This document shows positions 1 to 7,678 of a stretch of DNA of 64,000 bases, piece by piece (within the stretch, counting starts at the first letter, position 1; each line of letters opens with the position of its first letter). A model generated the notes under the pieces. That model was not told where the DNA came from. It did not search any database and saw only the letters and a list, made by a program, of their open reading frames with translations. The stretch comes from Burkholderiales bacterium. GTDB lineage: Bacteria > Pseudomonadota > Gammaproteobacteria > Burkholderiales > Nitrosomonadaceae. Where the stretch lies: the NCBI GenBank assembly GCA_024235735.1, contig JACKLU010000007.1, positions 98,371 through 162,370 of the forward strand, read 5' to 3'. A program made the position numbers and the translations under genes.

Positions 1-1
1 C

Positions 2-466
2 GTGCAACCGCTGTATGCACAGGACATGCAGATTTGCCGCAATGACATCACGCCGACGACGCTGGTCCGGGATTTCACCGGCACTGCCACGCATCATAAA
101 ACCAGACTCATGTGGATGCGCTGCGCGCTCGGTCAGAATTGGAATGGCGCGGATTGTACTGGTAGTGCTTATCCATATAATTGGCAAGACGCGCTTCGAG
201 CCGCCGATGGTTTTAGCTTCGCTGGTCGCAGCGATTGGCGGCTGCCCGACATCAAGGCGCTTGGCAGCATCGTCGAACAGGCCTGTCTCCTGCCCGCAAC
301 AAACAGGGCAATTTTTCCCGTTCAGTCAATAGCTGACTTTTGGTCTGCGTCCCCGGATGTCAGCAACATGATTAGAGTGTGGGGTCTGTTCATCGCCGAA
401 GGCATACCTCAACTCTACGGCAAGACTAGCCACCACCATGTTCTACTCGTGCGTGGCGGACAGTGA
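2..466 (+). CDS. DUF1566 (Lcl C-terminal) domain protein, 5' end outside window
   Basis: This is the C-terminal part of a protein with a DUF1566/Lcl C-terminal domain. The reading frame is open from the first bases, so the true start lies upstream of the window. Visible hallmarks are LMWMRCALGQNWNG near residue 37, the SDWRLPDIKALGSIVE stretch near residues 77-92 and the FWSASP motif near residue 113, in the order usual for this domain. The domain is common in secreted and surface-associated bacterial proteins and has no established enzymatic role, so no function is assigned. It ends at TGA 464-466, about 100 bp before a heptamer repeat array. Confidence 0.8.
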   Translation: MQPLYAQDMQICRNDITPTTLVRDFTGTATHHKTRLMWMRCALGQNWNGADCTGSAYPYNWQDALRAADGFSFAGRSDWRLPDIKALGSIVEQACLLPATNRAIFPVQSIADFWSASPDVSNMIRVWGLFIAEGIPQLYGKTSHHHVLLVRGGQ

Positions 467-569
467 TTTTTTGCGGTTTGTTTTTGTTGGAAGTGGCTGA
501 TTGAGGTGAAGTATGGATGTCTTTATACCCTCTACTTTACATGGGCAAGTGAATTTATCTATTATTGCG

Positions 570-660
570 CAATACGCAATACGCAATACGCAATACGCAA
601 TACGCAATACGCAATACGCAATACGCAATACGCAATACGCAATACGCAATACGCAATACG
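570..660. repeat. Tandem array of 13 perfect CAATACG heptamers
   Basis: Thirteen uninterrupted copies of CAATACG (91 bp) start at position 570. The next bases (CAACTACG) look like a degenerate fourteenth copy. The array lies between the DUF1566 gene and the HigBA pair and ends 47 bp before the first usable higB codon. Open frames crossing it, such as those reading RNTQYAI repeatedly, are by-products of the repeat. Copy number of such short perfect repeats is expected to vary by replication slippage. Confidence 0.97.
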
Positions 661-707
661 CAACTACGGATAAACCTTGTCTGTGAAAATCATTTAAACA
701 TAAAGGA

Positions 708-959
708 TTGCAAGCTTTTTATGAAAGCGGCAGTTTGTCTGGTATTCAAGTCCATCATCAGCAAAAACTCAGGATGCAGCTGGTTGCGCTGGATACGGCG
801 TCAGTTATTGATGACCTGGATTTGCCTGGTTATCGCCTGCATCTGCTCAAAGGAAACGTGAAAGGCTTATGGTCAATAGCGGTCAACAAAAACTGGCGGC
901 TTACGTTTGAGTTCAGATCGGGCGATGTCTATTGTGTCAATGATGAGGATTACCATTGA
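708..959 (+). CDS. higB: HigB-family toxin (RelE/ParE superfamily), N-terminus damaged
   Basis: Host-inhibition toxin of the HigB type, an mRNA interferase of the RelE/ParE fold that acts with ribosomes. The readable part contains QAFYESGSLSGIQ, the LPGYRLHLLKG segment and the C-terminal NWRLTFEFRSGDVYCVNDEDYH, all typical of HigB. Homologues begin about seven residues earlier with a K-S-F-x-H-K-G-L strand. Here those codons are present at 687-707 but are preceded in frame by TGA 684-686. A GTG at 683 would be in frame if one A of the run 686-689 were removed. The only in-frame start is TTG 708, with AAGGA abutting it, too close for normal initiation. The toxin may therefore be inactive or poorly made. 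It is followed directly by higA. Confidence 0.78.
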   Translation: MQAFYESGSLSGIQVHHQQKLRMQLVALDTASVIDDLDLPGYRLHLLKGNVKGLWSIAVNKNWRLTFEFRSGDVYCVNDEDYH

Positions 960-1252
960 TGGGTATGCATAACCCGCCACATCCTGGCGAATTTATACGT
1001 GAAGTTTATCGGGAACCATTGAGGGTGAGTTTTCGTGTTGTGGCGGATAAATTGAAAGTCTCGCCTTCCACCTTCCACAGACTGATAAAGGGTCAAAGTA
1101 ATATCAGTTCTGAAATGGCGCTGCGGTTGTTTAAAACATTGGGGCGCACGCCGGAAAGCTGGCTCGCCATGCAGGATAATTACGATCTGTGGCAAGCAAA
1201 ACAGCGAGTCAATCTCGATGAGGTCGAGAAATTGGAATTACTTGATTTGTAG
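959..1252 (+). CDS. higA: HigA-family antitoxin, XRE-type helix-turn-helix
   Basis: Antitoxin partner of the upstream HigB, expected to neutralise it and to repress the operon. The protein starts with the diagnostic MHNPPHPGEFIRE segment and contains a helix-turn-helix (VVADKLKVSPSTFHRLIKG) around residues 25-45, followed by the NISSEMALRLFKTLGRTPESWLAMQ segment typical of HigA. ATG 959-961 overlaps the toxin stop (TGA 957-959) by one base, indicating translational coupling; ATG 965 is an alternative start. Length (97 residues) fits the family and the gene looks intact. Confidence 0.93.
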   Translation: MGMHNPPHPGEFIREVYREPLRVSFRVVADKLKVSPSTFHRLIKGQSNISSEMALRLFKTLGRTPESWLAMQDNYDLWQAKQRVNLDEVEKLELLDL

Positions 1253-1351
1253 TCCGCGGAGTCCATTCCATTGACCTGTGCGGGCTAATCATCCGCATTC
1301 GTCAATACGGTACGCTTGACCGAGTGTGAACAAACGATTACATTTTCCATC

Positions 1352-1408
1352 ATGGATATCATTAAGCAGCTCCCTCAATTCAAAGCATGGTTGTGCGATA
1401 GTCAATGA
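1352..1408 (+). pseudogene. Remnant of a RelE-like toxin gene (18 codons)
   Basis: A short frame from ATG 1352 reads MDIIKQLPQFKAWLCDSQ and stops. It resembles the first strand and helix of RelE/HigB-type killer proteins (pattern K-Q-x-x-x-F-x-x-W-L). Its stop overlaps the ATG of the next frame by ATGA (1405-1408), the usual arrangement of toxin-antitoxin pairs. Everything after the first helix is missing, so it can only be a deletion remnant. The assignment rests on a very short match and on the neighbouring antitoxin-like frame. Confidence 0.3.
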
Positions 1409-1550
1409 ACGGACTGGATCAGGAAGAGCAGACGCTTCTGCAAGCGTTCGAAGCAGGTGAACTCAGGCGGGCTGCGATTTTGCTGAAAGAAAAAAACGCC
1501 AACAGGAATACGCGGAAGCGATGCTCATGAAAGAGGTCGAAATAAAGTAA
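1405..1550 (+). pseudogene. Frameshifted antitoxin-like gene fragment (CopG/BrnA-like)
   Basis: The frame from ATG 1405 reads MNGLDQEEQTLLQAFEAGEL and resembles the start of small CopG/BrnA-type antitoxins, which commonly begin with L-x-x-E-E-Q-x-I-L-x-A-F-E-x-G. At a run of seven A residues (1490-1496) the frame is lost and stops at 1530. Adding one A restores a family-like continuation, KRQQEYAEAMLMKE, ending at TAA 1548. The 141-bp mobile element begins two bases later, so the rest of the gene is absent or displaced. Probably non-functional; a slippage start of decay is likely. Confidence 0.38.
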
Positions 1551-1551
1551 G

Positions 1552-1692
1552 GAGACCTTTGCACGGCTACTACGCGGCACGATAATTGCGTTAAAAATTT
1601 GCGAAAAATGCTCATTTACCCCGTGTAAATTCCGCTTTTTCGCAAATTTTTGCCTTATTCTCGTACCGCTCGTGACACCGTGCAAAGATCTC
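1552..1692. mobile_element. 141-bp MITE-like palindromic element, copy 1
   Basis: A non-autonomous element bounded by 15-bp terminal inverted repeats: GAGACCTTTGCACGG on the left, and the reverse complement of CCGTGCAAAGATCTC on the right with one mismatch. It is flanked by a 5-bp direct duplication, GTAAG at 1547-1551 and at 1693-1697, the footprint of transposition. Inside, the 16-bp segment at 1593-1608 is the exact reverse complement of 1636-1651, so most of the element can fold into one long hairpin. It encodes no protein. A second copy, differing at only six positions, lies at 44088-44228. The transposase that mobilises it is not in the window. Confidence 0.92.
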
Positions 1693-1781
1693 GTAAGGAT
1701 TCAGGTTGAATACTCCTGAAACCGTGGTGAGCTGTGAGATGAGACAATTCAAAGCATCCTTTAGAGACGCCCATTAGCCTG

Positions 1782-3650
1782 TTAATGCATGCTTTCACCG
1801 TTCGGCGTATATTCAGGCACCCATCGCGCCAGTTCCGTGCGCGCTTCGGCATCGTTCAACGCCTTGATTTTCTCGAAACGCGTAATCAGCGCCGCCAGCC
1901 ACTGTTCATTGACTTCGGGCGCCTGTGCGATGCGCAATTTTGCGTGTGGTGTAGGCACGGTATTTTCATTCGCTGACAGTAGCTCTTCGTGCAGTTTTTC
2001 ACCTGGACGCAGACCGGTAAATACAATACGGATATCATCCTCGCCCAAGCCGGACAAACGAATCAGGTCACTCGCCAGTTCGGTGATTTTGACCGGATCA
2101 CCCATGTCCATGACAAAAATTTCTCCGCCGCCTTTCAAACCACCCATCAGACCTGCCTGCAATACCAACTGTGCGGCTTCAGGTATGGACATGAAATAAC
2201 GCGTCATATCCGGGTGCGTTACCGTGATCGGTCCACCTTCGGCGATTTGCTTGCGGAATTTGGGGATAACGCTGCCGGCGCTGCCGAGAACGTTGCCAAA
2301 GCGCACCATGACAAAACAGGTGCCGTGCTGCTGATTCAATGTCGATTGCTGCATTGCCTGGCAGACCATTTCCGCAAGCCGTTTGCTGGCGCCCATGGTG
2401 TTGACCGGATTCACTGCTTTGTCGGTGGAAACCAGAACGAATTTTTCAACATCGTAATGGATGGCGGTGTCGGCCAATGTATAAGTGCCCATGACGTTAT
2501 TCAAAACAGCCTGCCAGGCATTTTCATGCTCCATCAACGGCACGTGTTTATAAGCGGCGGCATGAAACACCACGGATGGCCGGTACTGCGCAAAAATCTG
2601 CTGTAGACGCGCGTCGTCCTTGATATCGCCGATTACGAATGACATGCGCGTGTCAGGGAAATTTGTCTGGAATTCTTCCTGCGTGCAATAGAGAGCGTAT
2701 TCATTGAGTTCGAGCAGAACCATGTGCGCGGGCTGGAAGGCGACAATCTGGCGGCATAACTCGGCGCCAATGGAACCGCCCGCGCCGGTAACCAGAATGG
2801 TTTTCCCGGTCAGCAAGCCATGCAGTCCTTCGTCATCCAGTACAACCGGTTCCCGGCCGAGCAGGTCATCAAGCTGGATTTCTCGAATCTGCGAGACCGT
2901 GGTTTTTCCGTTGATGAGGTCTTGGTATGACGGGATGATCATCGCTTTGACACTCATTTCCGAGCACATTTCCAGGATATGGCGGTGGGCGCGATGCGAA
3001 AGCGACGGCATGGCGATAATGACATGTCCTACGTTCAACTTGTGAACCCAGTACGGCAGATCATCGATAGTGCCTAGAACGCGTACACCGTGCAGGCGCG
3101 TATCCAGTTTCCGGGGATCGTCGTCGAGCATGCCTACGACATGCCAGTCCTGATTGCTCGCCAGATCCTTGACCAGGTTCAGCGCCGTATTTCCGGCGCC
3201 AAGAATGAGAACCAGTTTGCCTTCATAATTTTTCAGACTGTACAGGCGGCGTTCTTTCCAGGCGCGATAAATCAGACGGCTGCCCCCCATGATCAGCAGC
3301 AGCAGGATTGGAGCAAGTATATTGACCGAATACGGAACGGTGCCCAGGAGTGCGAGGCGCCAGAAAACGCACGTAACCAGTGCAGCGCTTAACAGTACTG
3401 TGACGGTGATGCGTTTCAGGTCGGGCAGGCTGGCATAACGCCACAATCCCCGGTACAAGCCAAACCACAGGAAAAACACAGCCTGCACCGGCAGAATCCA
3501 TGTCAGGATGTTGCCTAATAACGTGAAAGGAACATCAGCAATTCTGAAATTGGCATATAACAGAAAAGCAAACATCCAGGATGCCGCCACGGCGACCAGA
3601 TCATGGATGAATGCAATAACAGAACGTATCCCGTACTTGTTTCCAATCAT
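1782..3650 (-). CDS. Membrane-bound nucleotide-sugar epimerase/dehydratase (FlaA1/CapD/WbpM family)
   Basis: A 622-residue inner-membrane enzyme of the CapD/WbpM type. Relatives act on UDP-N-acetylhexosamines, most often as 4,6-dehydratases, to supply modified sugars for surface polysaccharide. The first about 120 residues are hydrophobic with several membrane segments. A CoA-binding-like Rossmann region with GAGNTALNLVKDL follows, then the SDR domain with GAGGSIGAELCRQI near residue 290 and STDKAVNPVNTMGASKR, in which the usual catalytic tyrosine motif is replaced by the form typical of this family. It ends one base from the glycosyltransferase gene upstream (3652), so the two form a polysaccharide operon. 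The sugar product cannot be told from sequence. Confidence 0.9.
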   Translation of the reverse strand: MIGNKYGIRSVIAFIHDLVAVAASWMFAFLLYANFRIADVPFTLLGNILTWILPVQAVFFLWFGLYRGLWRYASLPDLKRITVTVLLSAALVTCVFWRLALLGTVPYSVNILAPILLLLIMGGSRLIYRAWKERRLYSLKNYEGKLVLILGAGNTALNLVKDLASNQDWHVVGMLDDDPRKLDTRLHGVRVLGTIDDLPYWVHKLNVGHVIIAMPSLSHRAHRHILEMCSEMSVKAMIIPSYQDLINGKTTVSQIREIQLDDLLGREPVVLDDEGLHGLLTGKTILVTGAGGSIGAELCRQIVAFQPAHMVLLELNEYALYCTQEEFQTNFPDTRMSFVIGDIKDDARLQQIFAQYRPSVVFHAAAYKHVPLMEHENAWQAVLNNVMGTYTLADTAIHYDVEKFVLVSTDKAVNPVNTMGASKRLAEMVCQAMQQSTLNQQHGTCFVMVRFGNVLGSAGSVIPKFRKQIAEGGPITVTHPDMTRYFMSIPEAAQLVLQAGLMGGLKGGGEIFVMDMGDPVKITELASDLIRLSGLGEDDIRIVFTGLRPGEKLHEELLSANENTVPTPHAKLRIAQAPEVNEQWLAALITRFEKIKALNDAEARTELARWVPEYTPNGESMH

Positions 3651-3651
3651 G

Positions 3652-4653
3652 TTATTGTTTTATTTTTTCGTTCGAATAAGGCTTATGGTTCAGATCCAAC
3701 ATCAGCATCAATCCCAGATAAAGACCGCCCCAAGCTGCAACCGTAATGGATTGCACTGTCAGGTCCTGAGTATTCATCCAGACAGCACAGGCCCCGGCGG
3801 CAAGCATCAGTGCATAACCAAGTAGCGCCGTATTCCGGTGTCCCAAGCCGCTTTGTACCAATCGCTGATAATAATGGTTCCGGTGCGCCTGCCAGATTTT
3901 TTCACCGTGGAAGAGGCGTTTGATCAGTGTGATCGAAGCATCGACTATGAATGGTGAAAAGATGAGCAGTGGAACCCATAGAGACCATAATTCATGCAGC
4001 CAGCCAAGAAAGCCTATTACAGCGGCCAGATAGCCAAGTGGAATGGATCCGGAATCGCCTAGAAAAATGCGCGCAGGATGAAAATTATGCAACAGAAAAC
4101 CCAATGCGGCCGCCGCAATCGAGAGATTGATCACAGTAAAATCAATATTGTTTGACAAATAGGCAGCCAGCCCGTAATAACCAAAACCGATCAGCGTCAT
4201 ACCACCCGCCAGTCCATCAGATCCATCCATGAAATTATACAGATTCGTCATCCAGATGATCGCCAGTAGAAGGCATATCTGAATATGCCCGTCTTGTGTG
4301 TCGATGGTTAAAAATGAAAATACAGCAGCGGCCAGGCTATGCACGCATAATCGGCTCCATACAGGCATTTTCCAGAGATCATCCGCGATTGAAATGCTGA
4401 TCAGTACGATTATACTCAGCCAGACGGAAACAGGCAGATTAACTGCAAAAAGACGCCATGACAACATTGCACCCAACAGCAGACCTAATCCGCCAATGCG
4501 TGGCACCGGGGTTTCGTGTAAAGATCTTGAATTCGGATAATCGAGTATCGCAGCAGTTTTCCACTGTATGAGCAATAAATTTACGTAATAGGATATCAAA
4601 ACTGCCAGTATCGGTGCTGCTGCCACAACGATAGGAAAATCCAGAAACATCAT
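3652..4653 (-). CDS. Undecaprenyl-phosphate sugar-1-phosphate transferase (WecA/MraY-like, GT4)
   Basis: A polytopic inner-membrane enzyme expected to start a lipid-linked glycan by moving a sugar-1-phosphate from a UDP-sugar to undecaprenyl phosphate. Motifs of the family are NFMDGSDGLAGG at residues 140-151, FLGDSGSIPLG, and the cytoplasmic AHRNHYYQRL loop. About ten hydrophobic segments span the rest. I use ATG 4651-4653 (MMFLDFP); an in-frame TTG at 4674 would add seven residues and neither has a strong ribosome site. It sits immediately upstream of the CapD-like gene, which fits joint action in capsule or exopolysaccharide synthesis. A large nested inverted repeat lies about 60 bp upstream. 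Confidence 0.87.
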   Translation of the reverse strand: MMFLDFPIVVAAAPILAVLISYYVNLLLIQWKTAAILDYPNSRSLHETPVPRIGGLGLLLGAMLSWRLFAVNLPVSVWLSIIVLISISIADDLWKMPVWSRLCVHSLAAAVFSFLTIDTQDGHIQICLLLAIIWMTNLYNFMDGSDGLAGGMTLIGFGYYGLAAYLSNNIDFTVINLSIAAAALGFLLHNFHPARIFLGDSGSIPLGYLAAVIGFLGWLHELWSLWVPLLIFSPFIVDASITLIKRLFHGEKIWQAHRNHYYQRLVQSGLGHRNTALLGYALMLAAGACAVWMNTQDLTVQSITVAAWGGLYLGLMLMLDLNHKPYSNEKIKQ

Positions 4654-4709
4654 AATTCGATCGTTCCAGATCAATTATATAAATACCGATTTCTATCCGG
4701 CTATATATC

Positions 4710-4800
4710 TATCGCGCTTCAAATTTTTTTCTTATAGTTTCTGAATCCAATTTCTCTTCCGGTGGAAGACCGGAATGGAATCAGCTTTTGAAGCGCGATA
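4710..4800. repeat. Nested inverted repeat, 91 bp
   Basis: The 14-bp ends TATCGCGCTTCAAA (4710-4723) and TTTGAAGCGCGATA (4787-4800) are exact reverse complements. Inside them CTGAATCCA and TGGAATCAG pair with one mismatch, and at the centre TTCCGGT and ACCGGAA form a 7-bp stem around GGAAG. The element lies between the end of the aminotransferase gene and the start of the polysaccharide operon, both on the minus strand. It lacks the T-run of a standard terminator and clear target duplications. It could be a terminator-like structure, a leader structure of the polysaccharide operon, or a decayed mobile element. Confidence 0.8.
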
Positions 4801-4871
4801 AGTATAAATAGAAAACGGTTCAAAAAAGAAAACCGGCAAAATCCCGGAAAGTGCTCTCTAATCAGCCGGCA

Positions 4872-6089
4872 TCAAGGCAGTGGGTGATTGGCATAACACT
4901 GATGCGCAGCTGATTCAGCCGCGCCGCGGTTGAGTTTCATGCCCATGTCGGACAATACTTTTTCCAGCGCATTCAGGCAAAACACCACATTTTCAACTTT
5001 GCTCGAGGTGCCCATCAAACCAAAGCGCCATACTTTTCCGGCAAAGTCACCCAATCCGGCGCCAATTTCAAGACTGTATTCATCAAGCAGTCTGGCGCGA
5101 ACCGTTTTGTCGTCAATGCCTTCTGGAATATAAACCGAATTCAACTGGGGCAGACGGTACTTTGCATCCACAACATAGCGGATACCCATGGTTTCCAGGC
5201 CCGCCTTGAAGGCTTCATGATTGCGCTGATGGCGTGCCCAGGAATGTTCCAGACCTTCCTCGTAAAGCATAATGAGGGATTCGTGCAAGGCGTACAGCGC
5301 ATTGGTTGGCGCGGTATGATGATAAGTGCGCGCGGCTGAACCCCAATAGCCCAGCAGCAGATTGATGTCCATGAACCAGCTGTGTACTTTGGTTCTGCGG
5401 TTTTTGACGAATTCCGTTACGCGCTCGGAAAAACTGACCGGTGATAGCCCGGGCGGGCATGACAGGCATTTCTGGCTGCCGGAATAAATTGCGTCGATAC
5501 CCCATTCGTCCACCCTGATAGGTGATCCACCCAGCGATGTCACGGTGTCGACGATTGTCATGCAACCGTGTTTGCGTGCGATTTCACACAGCGTTTTTGC
5601 ATCGGATAGCACGCCGGTTGAGGTTTCTGCATGGACAAAAGCCAGAATTTTGGCATCAGTGTGCTGTTTAAGTGTATCTTCCACTTTCTGCGGATCGACC
5701 GGTTCACCCCATTTGTCATCGACGACAACAGCTACGCCGCCGTGTCGCTCGACATTCTCGATCATGCGTGATCCAAACACACCGTTGCGGCAAACGATGA
5801 CTTTGTCGCCCGGTTCAATCATGTTAACGAAACACATTTCCATGCCCACGGATCCGGGGCCGGAAACTGAAAAAGTCATTTTGTTTTTGGTTAGAAAAGC
5901 ATAACGTAACAAATCCTTGATTTCTTCCATCATCTCGGCAAAAACCGGATCGAGATGGCCCAGTGTCGGACGCGCCATGGCTGACAGTACACGGTGATGG
6001 GTGTCTGATGGGCCGGGTCCCATCAGCATACGTTGCGGTGGGTAAAATGTTGTTAATTTTTTTTGGGGACGATAATTTTCGATAGCCAT
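4872..6089 (-). CDS. Class V PLP aminotransferase (alanine/serine-glyoxylate aminotransferase-like)
   Basis: A 405-residue cytoplasmic, pyridoxal-phosphate enzyme related to alanine-glyoxylate and serine-pyruvate aminotransferases, which convert glyoxylate to glycine. The start MAIENYRPQ leads into MLMGPGPSDTHHRVLSAM, the substrate and cofactor pocket. SGPGSVGMEM and TIVDTVTSLGGSP are typical, and the cofactor lysine is K207 in YSGSQKCLSCPPG. TAGGA lies five bases before ATG 6089. A role in glyoxylate or glycine metabolism linked to oxygenation products of carbon fixation is an inference. It stands alone between a structured 420-bp upstream gap and the polysaccharide genes. Confidence 0.9.
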   Translation of the reverse strand: MAIENYRPQKKLTTFYPPQRMLMGPGPSDTHHRVLSAMARPTLGHLDPVFAEMMEEIKDLLRYAFLTKNKMTFSVSGPGSVGMEMCFVNMIEPGDKVIVCRNGVFGSRMIENVERHGGVAVVVDDKWGEPVDPQKVEDTLKQHTDAKILAFVHAETSTGVLSDAKTLCEIARKHGCMTIVDTVTSLGGSPIRVDEWGIDAIYSGSQKCLSCPPGLSPVSFSERVTEFVKNRRTKVHSWFMDINLLLGYWGSAARTYHHTAPTNALYALHESLIMLYEEGLEHSWARHQRNHEAFKAGLETMGIRYVVDAKYRLPQLNSVYIPEGIDDKTVRARLLDEYSLEIGAGLGDFAGKVWRFGLMGTSSKVENVVFCLNALEKVLSDMGMKLNRGAAESAAHQCYANHPLP

Positions 6090-6118
6090 GAAAAATCCTA
6101 GTGTTATTATAGGGTTGA

Positions 6119-6237
6119 GTGTTCTTGTAAATCCGGGCGCCTGGAAAAACTAAACGAAACCGCTGTGAGCGGTCGGATGACTGCGCAGCAGGTTTTTCCA
6201 GGAGCTCATCTTTTTTAGTTCTTGGGTGTCTTGTAAA
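6119..6237. repeat. Hairpin element flanked by direct repeats, upstream of the aminotransferase
   Basis: CCTGGAAAAAC (6140-6150) and GTTTTTCCAGG (6192-6202) are exact 11-bp inverted repeats. Within them ACCGCT-GTG-AGCGGT forms a second perfect 6-bp hairpin (6159-6173) and CTGCGCAG is self-complementary. The whole is flanked by near-identical direct repeats, GTGTTCTTGTAAA (6119-6131) and GTGTCTTGTAAA (6226-6237). A TATAAT-like -10 for the minus strand is at 6106-6111, just outside, so the structure may lie upstream of the promoter rather than in the transcript. No known riboswitch consensus is recognised. The rest of the gap up to 6508 shows nothing I can assign. Confidence 0.72.
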
Positions 6238-6508
6238 GACAAGTGCGTAATTCTAGCAAGTGATTGGAAAATTTACTATAAACATGGCTGAATTCGGTTA
6301 ATTTTATTTATCCGCCTGTGTAAAAAGATTTAAAAGTCATTCTGACCATTGAACCACACCGGATGCGCCGGGTCACAAGTTTTGCTTTAACCATTACCCG
6401 CTGCGACGAAGTATTGGTGTTCAGGCTGATTTCTCAGTTAACATAGGCGTTTTTTTACCCATCGGTTGATCAGCTTATGAAGCTTGTCATTTTTTCTAAC
6501 ACGAATTT

Positions 6509-7657
6509 ATGCGCATCGCCAAGTCTTCTTTTATAGCCTTATTGCTGACTATTGCTGTTTCAATTTACTGGTTCACGCGTGACAGCGATGAGAGCAAGGT
6601 CAATCCTTATCTGACGCGCGCGCTCGATCGCGGCGATATCATTCAGACCATATCCGCCAACGGAACGTTGACACCCGTCGTACTGGTCAATGTCGGCACG
6701 CAGATTTCCGGTACTGTCGCCCGGTTGTATGCCGATTTCAACGACGAAGTGGAAACCGGACAGATTCTTGCAGAACTCGATCCCGCGCTGCTACAGGCGC
6801 AATTGCAGCAATCCGGCGCCAATCTGCTGAGTGCGCAAACACAACATAACATCACCAGAAGCAAGCTCGAGCGCCACCAAAGGTTGTATGAGCAGGGATT
6901 CATTTCAGCGGAAGGGCTCGACATCGTCAAACAGGAACTGGATGCCGCACGTGCGCAACTGGCGGTCAGCCGGGCGCAGGTTGAACGGGACCGTGCCAAT
7001 TTGAGTTACAGCATTATCAAGTCGCCGATTTCAGGTGTGGTTATTGCACGTGATGTCGATATCGGTCAGACTGTTGCGGCAAATTTCCAGACGCCCGTGT
7101 TGTTCCAGATTGCCAAAGATCTGCGCGAAATGCAGATCAATATCAGTGTTTCCGAAGCGGATATCGGTCTCCTGCACATTGGTCAGCCGATTAATTTTAC
7201 CGTTGATGCCTATCAGAATCGCACATTTTCCGGCACGGTTAAACAGGTACGGCTCAATCCGACAATTCAGGAGAATGTTGTTACCTATAATGTCGTCGCC
7301 ATGGTCAGTAATGATGAAGGCGCGCTTTTGCCTGGCATGACGGCGAATATTCATTTTGTTGTCGATCAGCGGCGGAATGTATTGCGCATGCCCAATGCGG
7401 CGTTACGTTACCAACCTGATGATGCCGAATCCGCCGGCTCGACGGGAGCCCGGGTACAAAAGAAGTCTGATGGCCAGGTGACCGTGTACCAGCTAATTGA
7501 CGGGGTGCGTGCGGTTGCCTATGTGGCGACAGGCATTACCGATGGCAATTACACTGAAATTGTGGTGAGCGAGTTAAAAGAAGGTGATGCCGTCATCATT
7601 CGCGATAAAAGCGGCAAAAAAGATTCAGCAAGTCAGTTTCGTTTCCGGATGTTTTGA
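6509..7657 (+). CDS. macA: Periplasmic adaptor (membrane fusion protein) of a MacAB-type exporter
   Basis: A 382-residue HlyD/MacA-family adaptor that links an inner-membrane ABC exporter to an outer-membrane channel. It has an N-terminal membrane anchor (residues about 8-24), a barrel-sandwich half-motif VETGQILAELDPALLQAQL, a coiled-coil hairpin of about 80 residues with ISAEGLDIVKQELDAARAQL, the second half-motif SPISGVVIARDVDIGQTV, and beta-barrel domains to the end. It heads a three-gene unit with the ATPase 21 bp and the permease about 800 bp downstream. The substrate (macrolide, lipopeptide, siderophore or other) is not evident. Confidence 0.9.
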   Translation: MRIAKSSFIALLLTIAVSIYWFTRDSDESKVNPYLTRALDRGDIIQTISANGTLTPVVLVNVGTQISGTVARLYADFNDEVETGQILAELDPALLQAQLQQSGANLLSAQTQHNITRSKLERHQRLYEQGFISAEGLDIVKQELDAARAQLAVSRAQVERDRANLSYSIIKSPISGVVIARDVDIGQTVAANFQTPVLFQIAKDLREMQINISVSEADIGLLHIGQPINFTVDAYQNRTFSGTVKQVRLNPTIQENVVTYNVVAMVSNDEGALLPGMTANIHFVVDQRRNVLRMPNAALRYQPDDAESAGSTGARVQKKSDGQVTVYQLIDGVRAVAYVATGITDGNYTEIVVSELKEGDAVIIRDKSGKKDSASQFRFRMF

Positions 7658-7678
7658 GCGACTTATAATTCACCCATC

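Noticed and set aside
443..861. Open frames on both strands crossing the heptamer array
   Set aside because: They translate only the repeat (RNTQYAI or AYCVLRI units) and carry no family features.
1989..2606. A 205-codon plus-strand frame
   Set aside because: Antisense to the conserved SDR domain of the CapD-like gene; no motif of its own.
6090..6508. A glycine or other known riboswitch upstream of the aminotransferase
   Set aside because: The conserved glycine-riboswitch core is not present; only the generic stems listed above are seen.
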